Positions 1 through 8,727 of a DNA stretch of 64,000 nucleotides are shown here, piece by piece (position 1 is the first letter of the stretch; each line of letters opens with the position of its first letter). The stretch comes from Fomes fomentarius (lineage: Eukaryota > Basidiomycota > Agaricomycetes > Polyporales > Polyporaceae). The notes beneath the pieces were generated by a model. The model was not told where the DNA came from. It ran no database searches and saw only the letters and a program-made list of their open reading frames with translations. The translations under genes and the position numbers were made by a program. The DNA is taken from the NCBI GenBank assembly GCA_022606135.1, contig JABYQN010000005.1, positions 1,116,001-1,180,000 on the forward strand, given 5' to 3'.

Positions 1-2364
1 ATGAGGTGCATTTCCTCCCGTGTCATCCTTCGCCCGCTTCGCAATCTGTATCTTGTCAATTCCCCTCATGAAGGTCTTGTACCCCCGACTCTGCCACAAC
101 GCTTCTTTGATGTGGTACGTGCGACATTCCACACCAACACTTGGCACTGCTGGCTTGTCTGGGCTGACATGAACAGGCTTCAGCCTGTTCAATAATATCA
201 CATGGCGTTGGAGGCCGAAGGCAGGGTCTGGACATGATTTCACGGCGTCCCTCCAATGTCTGCTTCAAATCAGATTCATTGAAAGATGACTGTGGGTCGG
301 CGACACTCACCGTCTGCTGCCGCGTAGCCGCCCTCCTCCGCAACAACTCTTTCATCCACTTGTCCTTGTTGTCGGGCGTTGCCTTCTTCATGAGCTTACT
401 GAATTTCACTTTCAAATAATCCACGTGTGCTGACACCGCGCTAGCCACAAACATCCGCTTGAGGTACCGAGTAGGAATGGGTGTAGTGGAGTATTCACCA
501 CCAGCCACTGCATTCAGGAAATCGGTGATGAAGAAGTCCGCAGCTTCTTGATTCAGTCTGAACGTCTTCCAGCCCCGACTGAGGTCGATCTTGAACTCGG
601 CGCAACTCGTAATGACCGGCCCCCGCGCATCAGAGTACTGCTTGGCTTCATCTTCTGTCAGTGCTGGGACTGGTACAGGTAGGTCCTTCATGGTGTGTAT
701 GTGGAGGAATTCATGGTCAAAATGCTTTCGAACACATGCCTATAGGAGATAAGGTGAGGGGTCTATGCTCATACATGAAACGACGTACAGCAAGTCGGGT
801 AAGATGATTCTCCTCTTCCTGGTTGACCGCCGATTGAACTGGAATGGCCGTTGTGCGAGTTGCATTTCGCTCAGGCGGTGCAGTAGCTTCCTGTCCCTCC
901 ATCTCATCATCTGAAGATATCGCAGCCAACTGGTCTGAGAAGTCTTCACCGTTTGCTTTGGCGATCCTAGCAGCTACTGAACGCACTCGAGGCTTGCAGC
1001 GCTGTGGAATAGTGTGCCAGCCGGGAGCCCAAGACGTCATGACTGACTCTATCTTGACGTTCAGAGTCTCGATTGTGTCCCTAGATGGATGCATCAGAAT
1101 ACTGCGTAGTAACTCGCATTATTCATTGCTATGTGCTCACTCAATGTCATCGAACCTCTTGTCAACGCTTTCCTTCACTGATTGGACAGCGTTGAGAACT
1201 CTGACGTTGCTTGGGGTGTTATCTGAGTATGGCTGCGTCGGTGCCGCTTGAGCCCTGCAGTAGGACTGCATCAAATAGTGAGCACCGTTGCACTACCGCA
1301 TTACACTATTGCACTCACACTCTGTGAATGTGACTCCTCATCGGTTTCAAAGCAATACTGAGTGAAAACTGGGGCTTGTTGCTTCCCCTTGTCGGCTGCT
1401 GGTATACGACCACTGCCCGGGTCGTCCTAGTGCAGTATGCATCAACATCAGCATATAGAAAGCTATAAACCTCATACTGAGTCGGAGGCATCTTCTATTG
1501 TCATCCGGAATCAAGCCTTGGGACGAGTAGTGGACGCAGCGCTAGTATGCCCGTCCGGGACATCTGTATTTGTGGAGCCTATGTTCTTCTTGCGCGATGT
1601 GTCCGTGTTGCACACCAACTGGCTAGGTGGTGGGGCAGATCCGATGGTAAAGATAGGCTAGAACAGATAGTGTTAGCGGGAAAACGAGAGACGAGCGGCA
1701 AGTAGTTACAAATTCTTCGAGATCAACATCCATGATGTTTTGAGCTGCAAGGAAGGCAGCCAAAATGGCCTTGCGATCGGACACGGGAAGAGCCTGGAAG
1801 ATCTGTTTGCTCTCATCGTGTGGCTGTTCAAGACATCAGACTAGTTTGAGTAGGTGCAACGTCCGAGCACTCACCAGATTGTCCCCGATGGCCGTGAGGG
1901 GTGGTACGAATCCACTTGCCAGAAGCGATTCAACAGTGGAGCCTTCAGGGATGTGGTGTTTGTCTTCTCCTTGACCCACAGGAGTTGGTGCTGGGTGAAG
2001 CGGTGGTTCTGTGGCTGTACGGCCACTCGCGGTCGGAGTTGCCGCTGAGGGGGAGCTTTACGCTGTGATTTTGGTTTCGTCGTAGGGTTCCCAGGTGACT
2101 CAGCCACGAACATGAAGGATAGTTGCGAAGTAAGAGGTGCCGTATGAGATGGAGGCACTTGGGATGGAGGCGCCTGACTGGATGACTGTGAAGGAGGTAC
2201 TGCGTGAGCTGGAGCAGGCCGCGGTACGTGACTCTGAGGAGAGGTGGTATTCTGAGGACTAACACCATCATGAGGCCCCAAGTGTGGATGCTGAGCTGCA
2301 AAAGTGTGGTGATACAAGGGTGCAGAGGGATGTTGCAGCGGCAGCGGAGGTTGTCGATATGCAT

Positions 2365-2369
2365 GGCTC
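2365..2369. repeat. Target site duplication (left copy) of the solo LTR
   Basis: GGCTC at 2365-2369 is repeated exactly at 2824-2828, directly flanking the LTR. Five base pairs is the usual duplication size for Copia-type integrases. Confidence 0.9.
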
Positions 2370-2823
2370 TGTTGACTGCAGTGTGCCTCAGAGCAATCAC
2401 AATGGCCTATGTCAAGCTCTGTGAAGTCTTATATATTGCAGAAATAATACTACCCACCTATGTCGAGCTCTGTGAAGTCTGAGAGACACCAGAGCTCAAC
2501 ACAGCGACTGTCTACGGGGCAGGAGCGTGTGGGAAACAACTGTACAGTACTACCAAACATGGGAATCAACAAAACATACAAAAGCGCTCAAAGAAAAATT
2601 CATGGAGGGCGCAGGAGTCAATGGACGGGCTAGCGCTCTTAACCGAGGCGCGGGGCGCCCGTTGCCACCCTGTGTGAATATTTGCACAGCCACAGGTCAA
2701 ATAGGGAAGGAGGGAAAAATCGGCGAAGATAATGGTGCAGTGAAGGAATTAGGGAATGTGTGGAAGGCTGAATGAAAACAAACCATGGACTTGGCTAGGG
2801 CACAAGACCCATGAGGTCCAACA
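2370..2823 (-). mobile_element. Solo LTR of the Copia element, minus orientation
   Basis: 454 bp beginning TGTTGACTGC and ending GGTCCAACA on the plus strand. It is clearly homologous to the LTRs at 6855-7308 and 11713-12165 in inverted orientation. It differs from them at scattered positions, so it is an older insertion. The 5-bp sequence ggctc lies immediately on both sides. No internal element sequence remains, as expected after LTR-LTR recombination. Confidence 0.95.
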
Positions 2824-3184
2824 GGCTCATACCGTGTTGCATGTACGGCAGCTGGATGGTGTTTGAGTATTCAGGAGTATATGCGCCAGAAGTGGGGTGG
2901 GGTTGATTCGGATAGTAGTTTGTCGTATGAATGAGAGAAGGTTGATTGTCAGGGACAGAATACATGTGCGGCGTAGGGTGAACAGCAGGCTCGCCGCTCC
3001 GCATGGAAGGGCCAGGAACGGGAAAGTATCCAGTGCCTTGAGCTGGATATGGGTGGTGATGGGAATGCGCATAACTGTACGAGTTGGACATATACTGTTG
3101 CTCATCTGTTGTGTTTGTCCCCCAGTACGTGCGCCCCTGTCGAATATCGGGTACCTGGTATGATGGCGGCGGGGGGGAATGCAT

Positions 3185-4108
3185 ATACAGGATTTATTGG
3201 AGGACGGGGATCCATAATGAACGAGGCGATATGTGAGCTGTACAATCCATAGTCTGTCAGACATGCGAGGAGCGATAGTGGGTGGCCCAACCACCACCTA
3301 CCTGTTGTTTGGGAGCACAGACCAGCATGCAAGATGCCAAGATATGAACTGTTAGATAGGCTTGGTAGTCAGCAGCACGTAAAGGGATGTTGCGGAGAGA
3401 GAGGGCACTCACATTGAATGGGGGTGGATGAGTGTGGATGAGACGCCATGGGAGCTTGAAATATGCGGTGGTTGTGAACAAAAGCTTTGTCAGGAGCAAC
3501 ACTCGCCAACCTTTTGCCACTGCAGACATCTTGAGCTCATAGTAGGCATCTCTTTAACGAAAAGTATGCCTTTCTTTTGTCATATAGGGAGTATAGCAGA
3601 GGTAAACATATTGGCTAGCATAAACTTGGGCTGATACAACTGGAAGTCTGAGAGAGGAGGGACAGAGGAAGGTTAGTATAGAGTAGAAGAAGGGAGTACT
3701 GGTAAAGTACAGATACATAGGGAAGAAATGGGCGCATACGAGAAACGAGCAGAACAAGCGTGGAATATGCAATGGGAAGGGGGAGGAGTTATGTACATAC
3801 ATCATCTCCCAGGAATGCGCATCGTTCCACGCCAGTCCAAAGAGCAGCTTGCCACCAAAGAGGATTCATGATGTGTCTCAAACGCTGGGAGGGACAACAT
3901 GGGGGGTGAAGCGACAGCCTCGCTCCTCCTCGGATCTGACAGCTATCCTCACGAATGCCTTTGATCTTCCTCCCCCACGAAGGTATCCTTGCCGAGAACC
4001 TGGAGAGCAATCGGAAGCGCAACATATAAGCATCTTTGAAAGAGCCCGACGAGCAACATGTGGCTAAGCATCCACGAATGGGTAATGTTTCGTGTCTCCG
4101 ACGAACTC
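3185..4108. other. No supported gene
   Basis: Only short overlapping open frames occur here on both strands, with no recognisable domain or convincing intron structure. Minus-strand sequence just below the SUN gene (about 4100-3950) has some coding-like hydrophobic stretches, but I could not assign them. Confidence 0.4.
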
Positions 4109-5268
4109 TCAGTTGTCCTCGTTCTTGCCATGGATATGGACACGGTAGATGCAAGTGTTTTTGGCACCCCAGTTGTCAAGAATCTCGAAAACGAAGACCC
4201 CGTGAGTGAGCTGGAGGTTGTGAACATGACCATCAAATGCGAAGGTTTGACTGTGCCGGGGCACGTGGATGTTGTATTCGATCTTGGTAAGGAGGATGAA
4301 TTTTCTGCCTTGCATCAGAGGAGCATTGTGAGACAAGATATCAGGGTGCTCAGTTAGATATTGCATGTAACGCTCCTCATTTTGTGGACCATCAATTGCA
4401 GCCCATACTCTGATCAAGCAAGGGGCTTGACCGATCTCCTCTTCAATGTCATAGGCAAGGTGTGCGGGAAGATGGTCGATTGTGAAATGGGTAGGGAATA
4501 TGACTGCGGGAACCACGATCCAACCTGTCTGTTCTTCCCTGGCATATGCCAGCACCGGCCACCATGCATGTTGTCTCTAAGAAGGAGGTCGGCAAGATGT
4601 GTTGTCTTTGCATTCTTAATGGGAGGAGCGGCGGCTGGGGTTGTAAGTCCAGGTGCAATGCTTGCGCCGTCAAGACGGAGTGCATGGTCACCACGGCCAA
4701 CCTGCGCAAGTAGGGCATTACTGACGGCTGTATCGATGGCATCCATAAGATGCTGCGGTATTCCGGTGGAAGGTGGAGTGGCACTGAACGGATGGAAGCG
4801 TAGCAATGTGTCACCACAAAGATAGAGACTCATGGCAGAGATGTTTGGGAAGGTGAGCATGCATAGCAGGACAATAATTCCAACCACAGCACGCCACTTG
4901 CAGGTGCGACGAGCTGGCTCTGCCATTGCACTCGCAGAAGATGTGTTGTTGGTCAGCTGGGAAGCAGGTCGCTTTGAAGGGGTTCTATTGCCGTTGGAGA
5001 AGCGAACCTGAGGACCGGCTGGAGCGTACATGTACGAATCGTCAGTGAGGCTAGCGCTGCTACTAGACAAAGTCCATAACTCACAATCTTTAAGACGCTC
5101 TTCAAATACAAACCAACGACCACTGCATGAATTATCGTTGCAGCCGGGAGACATAGCGGCAGGATGAGCAGAGTGGCACAAGTGGTGGAAAGGTCTGGAG
5201 GGGTAAGTTGCGTCAAACCTCGGGTGAAACGGTAGCGCTGTCCACATGCAGCCTGGCGGAACTAGCAT
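4109..5268 (-). pseudogene. SUN-domain protein, probably nuclear envelope; frame broken inside the SUN domain
   Basis: SUN proteins span the inner nuclear membrane and bind KASH partners to link nucleus and cytoskeleton. The N-terminal part (5268 to about 4530) has a Ser-rich region and a single membrane segment (VVGIIVLLCML..) after basic residues. It then opens the SUN domain with DHALRLDGASI and RDNMHGGRCW. The second half (about 4530-4109) reads TGWIVVPAV, PTHFTIDHLP, HLAYDIEE, VWAAIDG, FEILDNWG and CIYRVHIHG, which is the normal end of a SUN domain. The two halves are in different frames, and the shift falls around 4522-4535. No intron of plausible size (only 20-25 bp GT..AG spans) joins them. 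It could be a young pseudogene or a one-base assembly error. The true N-terminus is uncertain. Confidence 0.7.
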
Positions 5269-5289
5269 GTGACCTTTCGGCGCTGCCTG

Positions 5290-5500
5290 GTGCGCAAACT
5301 TAGCAGCGCTCAGGCTTCAAAGTCATTTCCTCCTCCTCCTCCTCCTCCTTGTGCGGTTCCCCCGCAACAAATCCAATTGCAGGCTGTGGCGTGCTAAGTA
5401 GGATCTGCATTGCATCCGGTTCAGCATTATTGAAGCTGGTGCTACTACACACTCCAACCTCAGAGCGCGCATATCCTATCCTCGGTATTACTCAGCCAAA
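5290..5500 (-). other. Coding-like stretch with a Glu run, unassigned
   Basis: A minus-strand open stretch ends with a run of about seven Glu codons (the TCC repeat on the plus strand) and then MTLKPERC and a stop. It looks like the C-terminal end of an unidentified protein or an exon, but no start or partner exon is clear. Confidence 0.25.
5329..5349. repeat. (TCC)7 microsatellite
   Basis: About seven perfect TCC trinucleotides, read as a poly-Glu run (GAG) on the minus strand. Confidence 0.8.
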
Positions 5501-5669
5501 CGTATCAGCTCGTACTGGCTCGCAATGGCCACTATGAACATACAGGATCGGCCGAGACCTGTCACATGAGGGCGACAGGAGAGTACTTTCAGACAATTAC
5601 AAGATCCTTCCTCAGGATAAGGCTCATTGAGCGGTGGAACAGTGCAGGTGCGTCTTGCTCGCCCCATAC

Positions 5670-5800
5670 TTCGGTGCACGCTTGGACCTTGGAGCACGCA
5701 TTTGTAGCGTGCTTCTTAGCATGTACTGTGGTGCACGCTTGGACACTTTTTGTGCACTGTTTAGCATGTACTTCAGTGCACGCTTGGACCTTGGAGCATG
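5670..5800. repeat. Imperfect tandem repeat with GTGCACGCTTGGAC core
   Basis: The core gtgcacgcttggac occurs three times within about 120 bp, separated by related copies of 'ttagcatgtact' and 'gcgtgctt'. On the minus strand it reads as VQACTEVHAK-like repeats. There is no further evidence that it is coding, so I treat it as a short minisatellite. Confidence 0.6.
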
Positions 5801-6142
5801 CCATTGTGGCGCGCTTGGTTTGCAACCCACCCTGTGACAGGTGGAAGAAGCATGTATGTAAGGGTGCAAAATGTACGTCCAACAGGGAAAGGAGGGATGG
5901 AAGAGCGGGTGGTGGCAGATGACTGCAGAGGACGTCTGGCGTGTGCTCGGACTGAAGCTCATGGGTGAGTAGGTCGGAATGGCCGTAGCCGGAGAGGCTC
6001 GGCGACCGTCGTCGTGGACGTGAAGGCCTATCGTGATGATAGGTAGTGGGCACGTGGTGGCACTCAGGTGTGCAAGCCTTGAACACTGGTTCAGCAGGCG
6101 GGAAGTCAATTGTTCATTTGGAGCTAGTAAGTCCACTGACTA

Positions 6143-6854
6143 CTATCCTACAGAGTGTAACATCGTTTTTACAGGAGTATCTAACTTCGTGTGCTCCGTT
6201 CTTGCCGCTGCCAGTTCTTCCTTCAACCAAAGAAGTGTGCACTTGATGCTTGCCAGATGTACCTCCAACGGGACATGCTCCATGCCAACAAGGGCTGGCT
6301 CCCTCATCCTTAGCCGTAGTTCAGACAAGTCCATGTCGATCGCAATGAGCATTTGCATGGTCGCAGCCAGATATGTGGCAGCTAGTGTCCGATAGTGGTC
6401 GACGTCCTTGACGACAACTGCGCAATATTGAATTCCGCACATCTGGGTGGTGTATGTACCCTCCAACCGTGCCCAGATGTTCCATACTAGGCCGTCATGT
6501 GCAACTGCTGTGGCGAAGGACTCTCGCACACACAATTTGTGTATGAAGGAGAGTCTCTCTTCTAATGCGTCGAGGGTGCCAGACGCTCCGGCAATCTTGA
6601 TTAGGATGTTGGAGACATACAATGAGAAGCCGATGAGCGTGGTTTGGTAGACCTGAGACACGGCGAGTGAGAGTTCATGTGGGTTTGAAACTGAGACTTG
6701 TGCACGTCCCAATGTCTGGTACACATATGCGTTAAATGTGTTGCTAGCAATGCTTCGTCAATGTGAGTCATTTGATGACGGAAACGCGTACATGCTTGTC
6801 AATGAATCTGCATATCTTGGTTGATATCTCCTGCAACTTCTGTGACGCCAACCG
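6143..6854 (-). CDS. Helical hypothetical protein, partial, cut at the Copia 5' LTR
   Basis: The main exon starts near 6750 and runs to a stop at 6143. It encodes an amphipathic, mostly helical protein with a C-terminal pattern SELRLRMREPALVG then VPLEVHLASIKCTLLWLKEEL. From memory this resembles a large Agaricomycete family of hypothetical proteins of unknown role. Coding-like sequence (LASQKLQEISTKICRFIDKH) continues upstream to about 6854, directly against the LTR, so the first exon(s) appear to have been removed or displaced by the Copia insertion. The start codon is not identifiable, and the gene is probably non-functional or 5'-truncated. Confidence 0.45.
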
Positions 6855-7308
6855 TGTTGGACCTCATGGGTCTTGTGCCCTAGCCAAGTCCATGGTTTGT
6901 TTTCATTCAGCCTTCCACACATTCCCTAATTCCTTCACTGCACCATTATCTTCACCGATTTTTCCCTCCTTCCCTATCCGACCTGTGGCTGTGCAAATAC
7001 TCACACAGGGTGGCAACGGGCGCCCCGCGCCTCGGTTAAGAGCGCTAGCCCGTCCATTGACTCCTGCGCCCTCCATGAATTTTTCTTTGAGCGCTTCTGT
7101 ATGTTTTGTTGATTCCCATGTTTGGAAGTACTGTATAGTTGTTTCCTACGCGCTCCTGCCCCGTAGACAATCGCTGTGTCGAGCTCTGGTGTCTCTCAGA
7201 CTTCACAGAGCTCGACATAGGTGGGTAGTATTATTTCTACAATATATTAGACTTCACAGAGCTCGACATAGGCCATTGTGATTGCTCTGAGGCACACTGC
7301 AGTCAACA
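6855..7308 (+). repeat. Copia 5' LTR
   Basis: 454 bp, TGTTGGACC...CAGTCAACA, with TG..CA ends. It differs from the 3' LTR at eight substitutions and one base of a T run. An internal pair of 'acttcacagagctcgacatagg' copies, about 50 bp apart, lies near its 3' end. Confidence 0.95.
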
Positions 7309-7322
7309 GGTTATGAGCCCTG
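7309..7322 (+). promoter_or_regulatory. Primer binding site matching the anticodon arm of initiator tRNA-Met
   Basis: GGTTATGAGCCCTG follows the 5' LTR directly. It is complementary to the CAGGGCUCAUAACC anticodon arm of fungal initiator tRNA-Met (recalled from the yeast sequence), not to a tRNA 3' end. Drosophila copia is known to prime from such a half-tRNA. Confidence 0.75.
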
Positions 7323-7531
7323 TGCTCTGACTGCCTCCAGACATCCATCTCCGCCAGTCCATTGCTCTCAAGACCTCATCCTGGTCCCCAGTCTTCCCTG
7401 CTTGCTCTGCTTGACTTGCTTTCATCTCTCTGGGTGCTCCCCCATCAATTCCATCGCTCCTCGTGGGTTTCTCACCCAATCCCTTCGCAATTTTGCCCAC
7501 TCGTCGCACGCCGCGCACTTCCCCTATCACC

Positions 7532-8727
7532 ATGGCTCCATCCACGCCCTTCTTCCCAAAGCTCAACAATCGCAACTACCAGCAATGGCGACTCGACATG
7601 GAGGCAAGGCTGCGCACTCTTGGTGCTCTTTGCATTGTCGAGGGCACTGAGACCAGGCCCGTCTTCACGCAGCCATGGGACTCAGGTGAGCACCGTGAAA
7701 TTCGCGATTTCGACAACAAGGTGGACATGGCAGCTGGGGAGTTATGGGGTTGTGTGGAGAGGGAGCAGCACACGCATCTGGAGTCCATTCGCAGCGATCC
7801 CAGTGCAATGTGGACGAAGTTGGAGGCCATACACATGCAGAAACGTCCCGGTATGCGTTTTAACACCTATAATGCGCTGCTCAGCCTCCAAAAGGCCGAA
7901 GACGAGTCCCTATCCACTCTCTCCACCCGTGCTTTGCAGCTCAAGTCCGAGATGCGTGCCCTGCGTCCTGCGGGCTTCGATCTCGACCAGCTAGACGACG
8001 AGCTTGTCCTCATGATGCTCATCGGTGCACTGCCAGCTGAGTTCAACTCGCTGCACCAGATGCTGCTCCTCGACGACTCCTTGACCTTGGAGAAGCTGCA
8101 GGACGCGTTCATTGCGCTCGAGAACCAGCCTGGGGTGTCCTCGTCGACGCCTGCGCTCTCCCATGCTGCGTCCACCCTTGTCTGCGCGTTCTGTGGTCGC
8201 ACCGGCCACTCCGAGGACCAGTGCTTCTCCAAGCGCGATGCGAGCACTCAGGCCAAGGAGAAAGCGGCTCAGCGATCGCAGTTCCGCTCCCAGAAGCCCA
8301 AGCGCAAGGAGAACGCTGCTGAGGCGTCCAAGGACACGCAGGACACTCCCCCGGAGTCCGCTGGGTCAGCTGCTGTGAGTGCTGGTTGCGCTTCTGCCCT
8401 TCTCTCTGTCTCCGACCGCTCTGCTTGGCTCGCTACTCCGGCTGCGACTAACTGGAACACCGACACAGGTGCTTCTGCACACATGACCCCTCACCATCAC
8501 TGGTTCCGCTCCTACTCGCCGCATGTCATCCCCATCCGCCTCGCCAACTCGCACATTGTCTACTCGGCCGGGCTAGGGTCTGTGGTGTTCCCACCGGCGG
8601 AGAGGGACGGAGTTGTACCACCTGCTGTTGTACTACACGATGTCTTGCATGTTCCTGCGCTCGCCAGCAATCTACTGTCCGTTTTCCATCTCACGCGCGA
8701 GAAGGGCTATGTTGTCGAGATCCAGCG
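7532..8727 (+). CDS. gag: Copia Gag and protease region
   Basis: I chose the ATG at 7532 (context caccATGG); the Gag start MAPSTPFFPKLNNRNYQQW is typical of Copia Gag. The order is: Gag helical domain, a CCHC-type zinc knuckle (CAFCGRTGHSEDQC), a Lys/Arg-rich linker, then aspartic protease with the active-site motif NTDTGAS. The frame ends in the sequence that normally leads into the GAG-pre-integrase segment (LLSVFHLTREKGY). At about 8720-8735 it jumps to another frame and into the middle of the integrase, so the polyprotein is broken here. Confidence 0.85.

Larger units (their letters stand above)
1..3184 (-). pseudogene. Disrupted multi-exon gene of a widespread Agaricomycete protein family of unknown function (runs off left edge)
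   Basis: I see a Pro/Gln/Tyr/His-rich N-terminal part (3184-2824), interrupted by a solo LTR and continued at about 2364-1871. A coiled-coil-like part follows, then a conserved C-terminal part (691-1). Two introns fit well: 1140-1081 joins ..DDIE to DTIET.., and 788-740 joins ..LTRLA to ACVRKHF.. . Other frame changes between 1870 and 1990 are probably further introns. Near 195-255 the reading moves to another frame (..RHVILLNRLKP, SPDKP, YHIKEALWQSR) without a usable intron, so a small indel is likely. From memory the C-terminal pattern (short SPD[EK] motif, then Y-x-I/V and W-[QR]-S) resembles a large hypothetical family expanded in mushrooms and often found near transposons; I know no function for it. 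The C-terminus lies beyond position 1. The gene is probably dead because of the LTR. Confidence 0.55.
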
